From Bisporella sp. PMI_857 (Eukaryota; Ascomycota; Leotiomycetes; Helotiales; Helotiaceae), in assembly GCA_021307315.1 (NCBI GenBank), contig JAJSPD010000008.1:930001-994000 (forward strand): a stretch of 64,000 bases of DNA, written 5' to 3'. Numbering within the stretch: position 1 is the stretch's first letter; every line of letters begins with the position of its first letter. Positions 1 through 12,472 of this stretch are shown here, in pieces. Under the pieces are notes generated by a model that was not told where the DNA came from, searched no databases, and saw only the letters and a list, made by a program, of their open reading frames with translations. The position numbers and the translations under genes were made by a program.

Positions 1-79
1 GCTTTTGATAGGATATTTAATTGCATAATCAAGTAAATAATGCAGGAGCCAAGGTGCATGTGTTTGGTTCTCCACAAGA

Positions 80-491
80 TCATATTACCTCGACAGCCTT
101 CTCCTGCTTAACAACCATTACTATCCCTCCGCCAGCTACCATTCCACTGGTGGCAGCTACCAAAGCGATTCCTACTACATTGGGTCTGAAAAGACCCCTT
201 TGCAGCAACCTCATTGAGGCAAAATATCTCGTCGTCCCATAGCTTAAACATCCGGCTCCAGATGCTACCAAGGCAGCTGATGCAGGCTTCAGATTTCCAT
301 GATCATGCCTGAGAGCTGGAGACAGTGCTTCTAGAGCATCGAGCTTTTGCTAAAGCTACACCAAGGGCTACGAAACCGAGTCCCGTTCTTGTCCAGGAGA
401 GGAAGGTTCTTCTCGTTTGCAAGGTGATCGCGTGCCACGCTGCCAGTATTGGCCATTGGAGAGGGGGTGACAAGCTTGTAGAAGCGGACAT
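80..491 (-). CDS. DUF202 (YidH-like) small membrane protein, frameshifted
   Basis: Small integral membrane protein of the DUF202 family; no biochemical role is established for the fungal members. The minus strand shows the family signature RTFLSWTRTGLGFVALGVAL, which overlaps the first membrane helix. In the next frame come an AARD-like approach (NTGSVARDHLANE), a second segment around GAGCLSYGTTRYF, and a last hydrophobic helix around VVGIALVAATSGMVAGGG. The pieces lie in different frames: an extra A is likely near 405 (GAGAAGAACC for GAGAGAACC) and an extra base near 340. I took the ATG at 491 as start because it follows a short Ser/Pro-rich leader, as in other fungal members, but one indel lies between it and the conserved part. 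It is divergent from the gene at 3401. Family assignment is firm, exact ends less so. Confidence 0.72.
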
Positions 492-3400
492 CTTGAGTGA
501 TATTCTATAAGTGACTCTTGGTTATAAAGTGCATAGATCGGAGTCATAGGCGGTTCCAATGTTCGTCCCACGCCGGGCAAAGTGATCTTGTGATTTGAAG
601 AAGACCTATGTCCGGAAAAAAAGCCCAATGTAGGGACGTAATTTAAAAACTGGCCCCCCTGAGATATCTGAGATATTTGATAGATGAAGAATTGCATCAC
701 TCTTTATTTTCAACCTTTCGCTGACGAGGGCGATAGCAAAAGACGAAATAGCACGTGATATCGTGTTATCGGGAGCGTGAATCGCTACTTGAACTGGGTT
801 TTATTATTGGGAAAGTCATTACCCTGACTCATCGGAAATTACGTTTCATATACGTATTGTTAATCTTTATGATGGATTTGTGGTACTAATATCATCCATC
901 TACTTTATAGAGAGATCAATATCTTTGACAAAACCAGGCAACAGAGACCAAGAACTTGTGTACTATATATAGTAGATACACTCGAGGCACATATTAGACA
1001 ATCACATACGCTAGGAGAGAATTTATGGCAAACGGATCTGCTTATACTGCGCACCAGAAAAATATTTCCCAAGCAAATGGTTACAGTAGCAGTTAAACGC
1101 CTCAAAGGAAATAACAGTACCCGTTAGATGCCTCAATGAGAGTGTCTGGATTGTAACCAGACTGAAGTAGCTGCGGATTTGCAATTGGGATTTCGAGTAA
1201 GTAGCACATTCTGCCCGAACTCAATAGACCATGAGAATTTAAGAAAGGAATTCAAGAAAAGAACAAAGCGACCAGGTATGGGTCCCGAAAACCGTTCAAA
1301 CCACGCCCAAACAGAAGGCTAAGGCTGATAATTTTATTCAAGCCTTATCCCAAAATTGGAACTTAGTAGCCACCGAAATTTAATGTTGTCGTACTTACTC
1401 CTAGTGAAGATGGTCACTTTGGATTTGCTGAGGTAACAGAGCCCGCTAGGCTTTGGAGACGATGCGGTCAATGCTTCTTAGGATGGCAAAGGAAGTCAAG
1501 CTTAGATCGTTCGGTATGTCGGGAGAAATCGAAGAGGCAGTTTGGAATTAGATTAGAATCATTTGGCAGCAGCGGCTGCGTGCTATAGGAATGATTTTCA
1601 AACCGTCAAAGCAAGGCCTACAAAGGAGCATCGCACCAAATTTCCTAAAAAATTAAACTTCTTCCAATGCATTTCCAGCAGCAAAAGCAAACATACCGTG
1701 AAGCATCTCAACAGAGACTAGCAACTCATCAAGTCTTTTCCAGCGCTATTGTAACCGGCAATTTGAAAGACAGATTGTACATTACCAACAGCTAGAAGAG
1801 TTGTGTTCTCGGATAGCGATATCGAGAGAGTTTTACCAGTTATTTTGAAACCTACTAATGCTCTCAGATCCGCGGATGTTTTTGAGATTTGTGGACTATA
1901 CAAGGTATGATGTTAAGAGATCGAACATCAGTGAGCCGGAGGAAGATGGCATATCTTTAGATCTGTATTTTGAAACTTAGAATGGCAAGCTGGGCTATAT
2001 TGGTTATTCGATTTCCGAATTATTCAGGCAATAATGAGATGTGAAAGACCGATTCCAGAGTACCGAAATTCGACGAAGACAGCCGAATTCTAAGAAGTGG
2101 CTCAGATGAGGATGATAATTGGCCAAGCGAACACCAGATCGACCCGGACGTGAATGGAGAAAATATGACGAAGATGACTTTAGCGATGCGCAATATGGAC
2201 TTAGAGTAGCGGGGAACAATTATTCTTGTTTCTGCTTCTCAGTAAGCCTCATCTAAGACAAACTCCCTGTCCTTAGTCGACCAGCAGATAAATGCACATC
2301 TGAAGATGGGGAACTGTACATATATATCCCCAGAAATATACACTGTATTCTCTTGATTAAATATCTAAGCTCTCTAGGCCGGTTTGTAATCATTTAGATA
2401 TACTGTACAGAGAGCAGGGTAAACCCAGCGACTTAATTTTTAAGTCTGGAAGCACTATGGGCACCCCCTTGGGCGGTCGTTGATGCTACACAAGTCAGTC
2501 GACTTGGAAACATGGACCTACTCATGGCTACTTCACCTAAAGAAGGGTTTGTCTGTTTCTAGCTGATGATGATATCCGGCGATTTCAACATTCAGCTTGT
2601 TGTTTCACGCCACAAAACAAGAGACATGAGGCTTGAGAAAATCGTTCATCAGATCTCATATGAAAATAGATTCTTTTGTTTTCTGCTTAAGGTGGTCTGA
2701 AACTGGATTAGGAAAGCAATGGTAGTTCTTAATATCGATATTATCTTAAGAATAGGCCGATAACGAGGGAACGGGGCTTGCAATAGCCAAGCTTTCCTGC
2801 TTGAACGAGTCAATTATGGCTTTCAATTGGCTATAATTGAAGCTGCCCCCCCCTGAACAAAACCTTCAGAATGTGGGATCTGTGCGCAGGCGGGGAAGGT
2901 CAATGCGATATGCTGATTGAAACTGCTACTGCTGTTCCAAACATTACTTCTTCCAAAGGGCTCAAAGTGTGATTTCCCGACGACGACGTAGGTAGATTCG
3001 GAATTCGTGAATCAACATCATTCGTGGGGGTCCATTGCGGCGGCAATATTTACTGGTCCATTGGAGGTCTCACTTGCAGCGAACTAGATCGCCGCTAGAA
3101 AGCACCAAGACGCTGCAGCAGCACATAAACGGTCCCTTTTTAATTAAGCATCCCGAGCAGTATATCTTCTTTTCTTTCAATATTTCGACTGGGCACTCTT
3201 GGGATCGATGGTCGGTCTGTACAAAGGTAGAGCACAATTGAGTTTGAAGAATCCGGGGCCCTGGTGCTGGCAGGAGCGGCGCCTTATCAATTCAAATGGA
3301 TTAGGGTTGCCGTCAGTTCAGGGGTACAATTTCTTAGCGACAGAGGACCGCAACAACACTCCAGAAGTCAGCACATACACCAGAGGGTGGTTGGAAGGAG
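492..3400. other. Intergenic, no supported gene
   Basis: About 2.9 kb between two divergently oriented genes. Open frames are short on both strands and none shows a recognisable domain, a signal peptide or family-like composition. No tRNA-like T-loop, long repeat or transposon-like terminal structure was seen by eye. The last few hundred bases should hold the promoter and leader of the gene at 3401. Confidence 0.5.
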
Positions 3401-6400
3401 ATGTCGCTGAATGGTCTTGATGATGCGAAGATCAAAGAGGCTCACGACGCGGCTGTTGCAGAGCCTCAGGGATGGTGAGTCTACTCCTTGCTTCAGCCTC
3501 TTTACTAGGCCTCAACATTGATGCTTTTGGCAGGTTTCTCTCAAATATGCCTCGCGGGAAAGGTAGAACTGCTCGGACGAGGCAATGGAGGAATTGTGGA
3601 AATTCGAACTCGATTGCGAATTTCGAAGAAGTTGCGCGTTGTTTGGTTTTCTGCGATATAGGCGGAGAAGTGTTCTTATCAAATATGTGCCGGCCGATTG
3701 CTCTAGGCTGATCCAAGGTGAGATTTTCATTCCTCGCATTCTGCATGGATGTTAACCTTGTACAGCGAGCGACAGTTCACTTTAATGCTGTGACTGAACG
3801 GTTCTCTCCCCATGACACATCTTTCTATAGCACCTCTAAAGACCTAAAAGACGCACACTTCAGCTGCTTTTCACTACATACTGCTTCGGGCTCTACATCC
3901 TCCTACAAGTTCTCTACGTAGACGCCGATTGATGGAAATAGCTGAGGAGGCTGAGGAGGATATACGCGCGAAGCGGCAATCAACAGTCCCCGAAGAACGG
4001 CCAGCAACTGCCAAAGCAGCGTCAATCGCAGGACCGGCTGCGCAATATCACCTTCTGATCCAATGCTCGCAAGCCTCGCGCCAGTCACATCTCAGGGCTC
4101 TCAGGAAACCGAAAAGGCCGAAGACTTCCCATCTCCTCCAAGGGTGCCTCAAACTTCTGAGGTCCGTCCTCCATGGACGAGCCTCGCAAATCTTCTCAGT
4201 CTACCCGACTGATTTATACAGTACTTCATCCTATGGATCAAGCAGACCAAAAGTTAAATTAGGACCTCGACCGTCTCTAGACGTTGGAGGCAGGCCTCAT
4301 ACTTCAGGGGCAACATCTCACTATCGGCCAGTCTCTACTCTTCCAGCGGGACTAAAACTCTTCTCTAAGGGCTCTAAAAGCAGTAAAGATAGACCAAAAT
4401 CACACATCCTTTAGATCCTCCAAGCATGACAGTGTCCCCTCCGTCTTCTGACACGATGCCTGCATCTCAGCAAACTCCTCGTCCTCATACAAGTAGTGGT
4501 CGGCCTAAATCAAGTTCTGGAGTATCAATTAAGCCCTAGCAAACGCGAATATTAACACGCCGAAAACGCCTGCAATGACACCAGAAAAGGCACGGTTGAT
4601 GAAAGCTATGGAACTCCGAAAGAAGCAAATGAGCAGTACATCTCGGCCACCATTGCCCACTGAACCAACCTCCAAACCAGCCGAAGATGGGCTGAAGAAC
4701 CCAACTGTTGAAAGTCACGGATCATCAACAGAAGCACCACGGGAAGTTCATGACACTCTAGCCATGCTCGATGATATGACCAAAGAAGACGACTCGGCAA
4801 TCTCATTTGGGACACACTCAACTTTGAAAACTGATGATTCCGATGCTGCACGATCAGACTCCTACCCGGTTTCTCCGGCTGGTCGTTCGGAACAGACCCA
4901 GTCAACAAGGCATCTTCTATCTCGGAAGCAACAGAATCAACAGATGAAACTGTTCAGGAAGGGCACACCACCATGCCCGACAAAGAAGACTCAGAGGTTC
5001 CAAACGCCTCGGCATCATCTCCTACACCCACTTCAGAAAAAGTCACTCCTAAGCAGGCGGAGCCTACGCTCGAGGAATTACCGAATCTGCTGCCACTAAC
5101 ATATGAGCCTGTTCCACGCCCCATAGAAGTACCTAAATCTACCGAGAAGAGATCGAGGAAGAGCTACTCTCCGAGGAGGGAGGGGAAGAATTACCACTAG
5201 AAGCAAAAGTTGAAAAGGATTCGACAATTCAAGAACCCCCGTCACCGTCGTCTGTCCAGTTGGAAGGGAAGAGGTCAGATAATGTTGCACAGGACATTAA
5301 TGAAAGCACAGGAGCATCGGAAGGTAAATCTACTCCACAGTTCAAGGCATCTTCTATTCCAACTTCTTCGTTCAATGTGGCAGCACGAGAAGCTGCTTCA
5401 TCAGCTTCAGAAGTGGACGCTGTGCCAGCATCTCCTGCGACAGCCGAGGCTAAAGAATGGAGAGTACCTCGATCGAAGTTTAGTGTCCAGGATCTTAGCA
5501 CAGCTAATGAGGCGCTGCTGTGCTCTCGAGCGAAGAAATGTCAGAATTAACAAGAAAGTCTTCCTTGGCTACTCCATTGAAAACACCATTGGAGAGGACC
5601 TCCTCCGCCGACACCAAAAAGTCACTTACCGAAGATGATCAAGAGAATGCTTTAGTGCGCAAGAAGACCAAACGCAAGGGACTCATAGAGCCAATTCGCA
5701 CAGATATTGACCTAACCGATAGGAGCGCCCCCAATTCAGTAGCAAATTTCTCATCGGATGATGAGTTTATGGAAGAACTTGAAGATGCGGTATTTCATGA
5801 GGCTAAGCCAATCTCGGTCTCCAAATCCCCAATCAGCCCTGTTTTCCCAAGTGAGATTCCAAGCCCCAAGAAAAAAGAAGGCAATCGTTTCTCTCGTGCT
5901 TTCTCGAGTCCATTTGTGAAGGACACGCCTAGCCCCGCGTTGTTAAGCCCACATGTTAAGACTGAGAGCTCCAGATCTGTATCCGCTTCTGCGGCGTATC
6001 TGAACCGGATTAACCAGCAACCTTCTCAAATCCTATCGAAAAAGGTCAATGTTGGATCTGGAATTTCTCAGCGGATAAAGGCGCTCGAGAAATTCTCGAG
6101 CGCTTCGCCAAGCACAACTGGGGCGCCAGCAACTGCACCTATCGCATCGCCGGCATTCTTTGCTGTAAGACCAGGAAGCGTCCGCGATTCTAGATCGCCA
6201 TCTATCGCAGAGAGGGCGAGCTCTTTGAATCGTAATAGCCCGTCTCCAAATTTATCTCGCGAGTCTTCCCCAGAAACTCTCAAGCCTCGTGAAAGATCGG
6301 GTTCGATACAAAATCGATTAAACACATTCAATGGGAGTCCAAATTCTTCTAGCATGCCTGCCCAAAGGTCAATGCCAGAATCTATCTCTGTCACTGCGCG

Positions 6401-7424
6401 GATAATTCGAGATCCTAGCCAACCTTTTCCGTCCAAGCCAGAAGCTGGAAAGGATCCATCAGAGTATACTCCATTGGATTTGAAGCAGTCACCTCTAGTG
6501 ATCGACCATCAAAAAGCTGTAGCAACGCCGAAAGAGACCATCAAGGAGAGGCGTCTCTCAAGCTCGTCCAAAGCTTCTAAATCAACCACAACCAAGGAGC
6601 GGCGATCCTCGATTACAATTGTGAAGGATATCATTAGCCAAGGTCGAGCATCCTTCTCCGAGCGTCGTCGCTCCATCACTCTTGAGATATCTACCCCTAC
6701 CCGACGCTCCTCTCGCCATCGCGCCCACCTTCAACTCATACAAATGGCAGCCCTGGTTTCAGTAAGGCTATGTCAATTGGTCGACGATCTACCTCTAGTC
6801 GAGATGCAGCCCTTTCGCCAGCCCCGACAGCGAGCTCTTCCTCCTCCATGTCTGATGAGAAGGAGAAGAAATCGAGTCGTGCAAGTCGCATAATGCAACG
6901 AATGTCTTCCTCCATCAGCTCCAGCCGCAAGACTATCGCACATGCCATGTCCCCCACCGTCCGCGAAGAAGGCGAACCGCTCGCCTCTCCGTCTTTCCAA
7001 TCTTCGTCCACGTTCCCGGCCATAACTAGCACTAATATTGGTGATGTCAATGTCCAGTTCCCAGACAGCTTACTTTGGAAGCGTCGCTCAATGGTCCTTG
7101 ATTCACAGGGTTACCTCATTGTATCGCCTACCTTAACGGCCATGGAAGCGATAGAGACAAGGCACATGCTGGGGCCGTTCGAAGATATCACCTCAGTACA
7201 TTCAGATCTCCCTGTATTCCAGATGTTGAGATGCAAGAACTCCCAAATAGTGTAGTATTGGATTTTGTTGAAGGTGGCGGACTACAAGTTGCTTGCGAAG
7301 ACCGCAGTGGCCAAGCACAGGTTTGCCAGTAAGTTTTCCTTACCTATAGCTCCCACACTAGATTCTGACTATCCTTACAGTTCTCCAAGAAGCACATCGC
7401 ACATGGGCAGCTTATGGCCAATAA
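3401..7424 (+). CDS. ADF-H (cofilin-like) domain protein with long Ser-rich linker, multiply frameshifted
   Basis: Large fungal protein of unknown role; an N-terminal ADF-H domain suggests actin contact. Exon 1 (3401-3474) gives MSLNGLDDAKIKEAHDAAVA; introns follow at 3475-3533 and 3718-3765. Exons 2-3 carry ADF-H pieces such as YASRE, LLGRGNGGIVEIR, FLRYRRRSVLIKY, VHFNAVTERFSPHDT and SLHTASGS, spread over three frames. The middle (about 3930-6900) is Ser/Pro/Lys-rich and disordered, with a Lys-rich patch near 5670. The C-terminal block (about 7040-7424) has QFPDSLLWKRRSM, LPNSVVLDFVEGGGLQVACE and, after an intron at 7329-7380, LQEAHRTWAAYGQ then TAA; it resembles a PH-like fold. At least four one-base losses occur in exon 2 alone. 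Relatives are sometimes named GPI-anchored glycoprotein, but I see neither a signal peptide nor a GPI signal. Confidence 0.78.
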
Positions 7425-8844
7425 TACGACACTGGAAGCAAAGTTCCATCTGTCTTAAAAAGACCTAATTTCACCACCCACGTAGACACCACACCTTCAA
7501 CATGTTCATATCCCATTCACACATCTTTGAGAGAACACAGACATTTTCTTGCCACGGCTGTTAACGATATTTTATGGAAGTTTAGTCGCATTATTCATGG
7601 AGCAAGAAAAGGCCCAGATACCAGATCCTTTCGATCCTTGCAGATTGCATTTTTTTTGTGTATAAATGCTGTACAGCGAATATTTATGTAGTTTGATACA
7701 GGCTTTAGCAGGCACCGCATAGGGAACGGTGTTCATAGGAAATGGATCGCTTTTTGAGGATACCCACTTGGATTCTCGAGCTTTGAGAAAATAATACCTT
7801 GCTCTTCTCCTTGATATATTTATTAATATAGCTATCCTGTTCCTTCTTCCGAAATATGGTAAAATCTTCTTGTGGTAACTGGCGAGTGCCTACCTAGAAG
7901 ACTACGAGGACCACAATCTTTATGATCTTGTTTAAATATTTACGATACGAGTAAGTGATGTCACATAATAATAAAATCGATTACAAAGATAAGTTCAAAT
8001 AGCGAACTTTTTCAGAAATAATAAACTCGATAAACACACATTAGGCGAGAATTCAATGGCTGTTTTGCCACGTCCAGTTCCATTTGCTGGGTCACCTCCC
8101 TCTGAGACAATAATGTGTGCAGCCTCCAGTTATTTTTCTTTTTGAACCGTATTCCCAAGCATCTACTTCCTACATCTAAACATCCGAAAATCTTACATAA
8201 GTACTGTCTGGTTGTATTGTAGATATCGTCGATGTGTGTTTTCACCTCATTCACAGTTCCAGAGCCACGCCTGCAATTTGAACACGAGTATGGGTACGTG
8301 TGGCATTTTTTATTTGTCGATTGACAGGTCGTTAGTTGATGGAATGGTGGTGGAGGTGGAGACATGCTCTCAGTGGCCCATGCGACCTCATGCACATGGC
8401 TGAAAAGGTTGACTTCACGAAAAGCAATGACAATCAAGGCTGCCCTGTAAAAGGAGAAATCTGCCCGTGTGTGTGGTCGCCCGCGGGACGATTGTTATTG
8501 TGAATGATTACTAAGTGACTTCACCTGTTATCTTGGATACTACATTCGAAATTGCAGCCTCGCAACACAGGAGGTACAAGCACGGCTATAACCAATTCTA
8601 TAATGGATATGCTCCCCAGACTTATACAAATGCAGAAGACGGCCTCTATGAACTACTAACAGTGGCACATGATGCATTTGCAAAGAATATTAAGCACACA
8701 TTTTGCACCTTGACCATTCGGGGTTAAATTTTAGTCCGTCTGCAACGAAACATCCCAAGTTCTCACCAACAAGCTTTAAGCAGTTTCCAAATAATGACTT
8801 ATCAAGATGGCTAAAAAGCAGAAACTACTAAATTATTCTGAGCA
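7425..8844. other. Intergenic between convergent genes
   Basis: About 1.4 kb between the 3' ends of the ADF-H gene and the P450. It is AT-rich in parts (7800-8040). The longest open frame (8012-8437, minus, about 140 codons) has no recognisable domain and odd composition, so I do not call it. No RNA gene seen. Confidence 0.5.
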
Positions 8845-11010
8845 TCAAAAGGAAAGATCACTATTAAGCCTCGGCGTAAAGACGCAAGGAAATGGTAGAG
8901 GATGACTATAATACAACTACTTGTCAGTTACCCACATCTTACAGCATCAATTACGGCAGGGAAAGCCATAACATGCATGCCTTACCTAGTGATGCCCGTA
9001 GAAAACTCGAGCTTCGGCTCAATCTCTTTTCCCTCCTGATTTTTCGCCTTTGAGATGTCGAAAGTCGCGAGGAGACTCGCAAATGCTATCCACGCGCTTG
9101 CAAACCCCAAATATTGTCCCGGGCAAATGCTTTTGACAAAATTAGCTTCAAGGTGTATCTGAAGGAAGCATTACAAGGTCTCACCGACGACCGAAGCCGA
9201 AATGGCCGACTGGTAAAGGCTCCCCGAGACCCCCTTCAGTTACTGGAAGGTAGCGGGGGTTGAATTTGAAGGGGTCCTTGTGGACTTGCGGATCGTGGCC
9301 CATAGCCCACGCATTGGCGAAGATCATTGCCCTGTGTTTTGTGAGTATCACGCTGAAGGGTCCTGGTGGAGAGAGGACGAGTCACCCTGTTGCGAGTTAG
9401 CTGTGATATTTCATGGAGTCGAAGAGGTGGGAAGGAAATTTACCTTTAGGAATACGCATGCCACGATACACGTCTTCTTTAAGCGTCTTGTGCGGAAGGC
9501 CTATAGCGGGATTACTAGAAAGAAACCTGGAGCTGAATATTGAACCTTTGACTCACCATTAGGGAGTGTGGGTGAAATCTTGGGCTCAGTTAGCTTCATC
9601 CCAATGCATTCGGGAATTTATCTACCTCAATGTCTCATAGACAATCCGGGAAATGATAGGCATTGCGTCCCAATCCTCAAAAACAGGAAGCCGATTACCT
9701 CCAGTTACGGCGTCAATTTCTTTCTGAGCCTGGATCTGGACCTCTGGGGTCACAATCATTGCGAGAATAAAGGTAATCAAAGTAGTCAAAGTAGTATCCT
9801 GTCCAGCAGCATAAAAAAGCCCGCCTGTGCCCCTCAAATCCGCATCGGTAAATCTTTTCACTGCTTCATCATTTATCTTCGGGTTGTTCTTCGCCTCGAC
9901 GATGCGAGAAAGAAAGCAGGGAATCACGGTTCCTTCTTCCTACTAGACATAAGCACTTCAGTTCTTGGTATTGGCGGTGTGACTTGCCATATTCTTTATC
10001 ATTTGGGCGAGCGGCCGTTGGTGGAATTCCTGGATAGTATGAGTGTGTTCATGAACGTACTTCACGGATGGGATGAATCTTCCGGCCCATCGAGGCAATT
10101 TTTGCACTAGAATTCCCGTCAGAGCTTCACATGTCAAACATAGTAAATTCGCTTACGAGGAGGAAACATATCGATAAGGGCTGCGCCGGTATTTCCATTA
10201 TTGCTAAGAATATCACCGGCCTTGTTTGCAAGTTCGACAAAGTGTTCGTTTTCCTTGTTACACTCAATGCCAAACGCGGTTTCCAGAATCACACTCGTGG
10301 CAAATCTATCACAAGTAATACGTCAACGTACTCTATCTACTGAGGTTAGAGCTTGAATGACAGTACCTTGAGAGCTGGAATTTCCAGTTCTCTGGCTTCT
10401 CCATGATCTGTCGCACAAGTACCCGTGCGTACTTCAATTGCGTAGTTCGATATGCCAGACTCTTCTGAGCAGTTAAGAAGTTTCCAACCACCTTCCGCAG
10501 TCTCCGAAACTCCGCTCCATCGCCCTTCAGAGCCAGGTTATTGAAACCAAGCCTATTAGTGTCAAAAGGAACGATCAGTCAGAAGAAAGTTCTGGGAATC
10601 TAACGCTTCTATCATTCCAAATGATGGCCGGTCACTGTAAATAGTTCCTCTTTTATCCAATAAATCGATAGCTGATTGTGCGCTGTTCAGAACGATCGTC
10701 GACTGCCCAGGAGTATAAAAGTAAATAACGTCCGAGTCTGCTTCATCAGTTTTGTGCCAGGGTAATATTAGGAATAAGCGGGCATACTATACTCCTTGGA
10801 CCATTGAGCGAACTGAATATCAGGTCTCTCCGCATTGGCTTGTCGGAAATTCCCGATTATCCATTGACCTTTTGGGCCTGGTGGCAAGGGAAATGTAGAC
10901 CTGGTAGACTTCAGGTATAGTTTCAAGACGAGAAGCGCAACTGCGCTGCCTAGAATGAAGAGGACGGAGAAGCGAGTTTGGGTGATAATTTCTAGAAGAG
11001 ACGACGCCAT
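8845..11010 (-). CDS. Cytochrome P450 monooxygenase (fungal, microsomal), frameshifted
   Basis: Haem-thiolate monooxygenase anchored to the ER by an N-terminal helix (about residues 10-32), followed by the Pro-rich hinge FPLPPGPKG. Later come the I-helix AGQDTT (near 9820), the K-helix ExxR as YETLR (near 9630), the meander FNPRYLPVTEG and the haem loop FGFGRR/ICPG. An intron at 9130-9184 splits the haem loop between the second Arg and Ile. A second intron at 8906-8985 separates a final exon encoding SHPLPFPCVFTPR and the TGA at 8845. The sequence resembles CYPs annotated as O-methylsterigmatocystin oxidoreductase-like, a group with very varied substrates, so no substrate is assigned. Frame breaks occur near 10780 (after SKEY) and near 9960. 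No other biosynthetic genes flank it, so a cluster is not supported. Confidence 0.86.
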
Positions 11011-12472
11011 TGAAGAGAACGCTGTAGATCTGAGAAGTAGAATAGTTATTGTCCCAATCTCTTTGAAAATCAGGTTGCTCTTGAATCTTGGACACCAAGC
11101 GAGCTCTATATAGCCGTTCGAACCTGTCATGCAGCTCTCAGGATTTGCATCAAGCACTCACATCTACACAATCACATTACGTTAGCACCTAATCCTATAA
11201 TGGTATATAAAATGCCCATCACAGATTATCTTCTTGCAGTCGGTTGGCTGATAATCTCAACCATGCTGTGCAACTGATGCCCCTGAATGTGCAGGAACTA
11301 AGCGAGGCCATATGAACCTCGGTGGTAACCGTAATGGTTGCAGTATATGCATGTCCTAACATTGAAGCAGCCACCCTATTGCCGGCCAATGTATTGGCAG
11401 CAGCAATAATTGTAAGAGGTTGATTATAAATTGCAGGAATGACTGTGCAAATGACCAACTATTGAGTGTGGAGGCAGGGAACGGTCCGTTGCGTGTGGAG
11501 GGCGGACCGAGATGACTCGGGATTAAAAGCAGCCATTGAACTAAAGAGGAGAGTTAATATTCACAAGCCGCTCGAGCCTTTCAAAATAACTGTACTTTGA
11601 TTTGTGAGCCACCTTTCGCATTATGACCTCAGTTCAGACACAGCAAATGAGACTCTATGTGGCAAATCTGCGGCTGGGAGTGCGGGACAGTGAGTGATAG
11701 GTAGCCACATTGAGCTTTACAATTCAGACTGCCCAAGATATGCCTTACAGTGATACATTCGCAATCTCCTTTGCCTGATGTATATATATATAGTCTCAGC
11801 AACATCTTGGAAACATTGATGTAAGAGAGACTTGTCATCCCTTACATGTAACCCCATGGTTCGATTTCTTGTTAATTGGAAGAACCAACTCTCACCGCTC
11901 TGTAATTTTCATACTGCGTCTCTTATAATGAGGCCTTATATTTCTCATCACTCTATTAAAGACATCCCTCGGTGACTAAACTGACAGCTCTTCATGAAAC
12001 TGTCCATATAAGGAAATTAGATTATATAACTTGTAGAGACGTGCCATTAGAAATATTCAGAGTATGTTCAGACCGAAAAATAGAACTTACACAACAAAGC
12101 GAACTACCGCGAAATGGACTGTAATCAAGCCTAATGGTGGTTCTCAATATTACGAAAATTCTACTGTGTAGGTTCATGATATATGCTTACTAATTTAGCC
12201 TCGAATATCACGCCTTTATGAACTTGGTCGCTTTCTCCTCGATGGGCTAATAGGCATCCAGCTCTCATGGCCTCACCCGCTTGGGAGGAATGAGTTGAAG
12301 AACGGCATATATGGAAAGATAGTAGCAGAATCTCGGAATACCCGAAACATATCTTCATACACATCAAGCAATATACATTATCTGATTCAGCCGAATTGGA
12401 TTAGAACAGCTCTGTGACAGGTTATCTTACTTGGCCATTAGCATAGCTCTAAATATACTGCGGAAGACATAA
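11011..12472. other. Intergenic, P450 promoter side
   Basis: About 1.5 kb upstream of the P450 start. Open frames are below 80 codons and none is recognisable. A TATATATATA run sits near 11780. Nothing else supported. Confidence 0.45.

Noticed and set aside
8012..8437. Minus-strand open frame of about 140 codons
   Set aside because: Odd composition, no domain, no upstream promoter-like context and it lies between two convergent genes. Likely chance.
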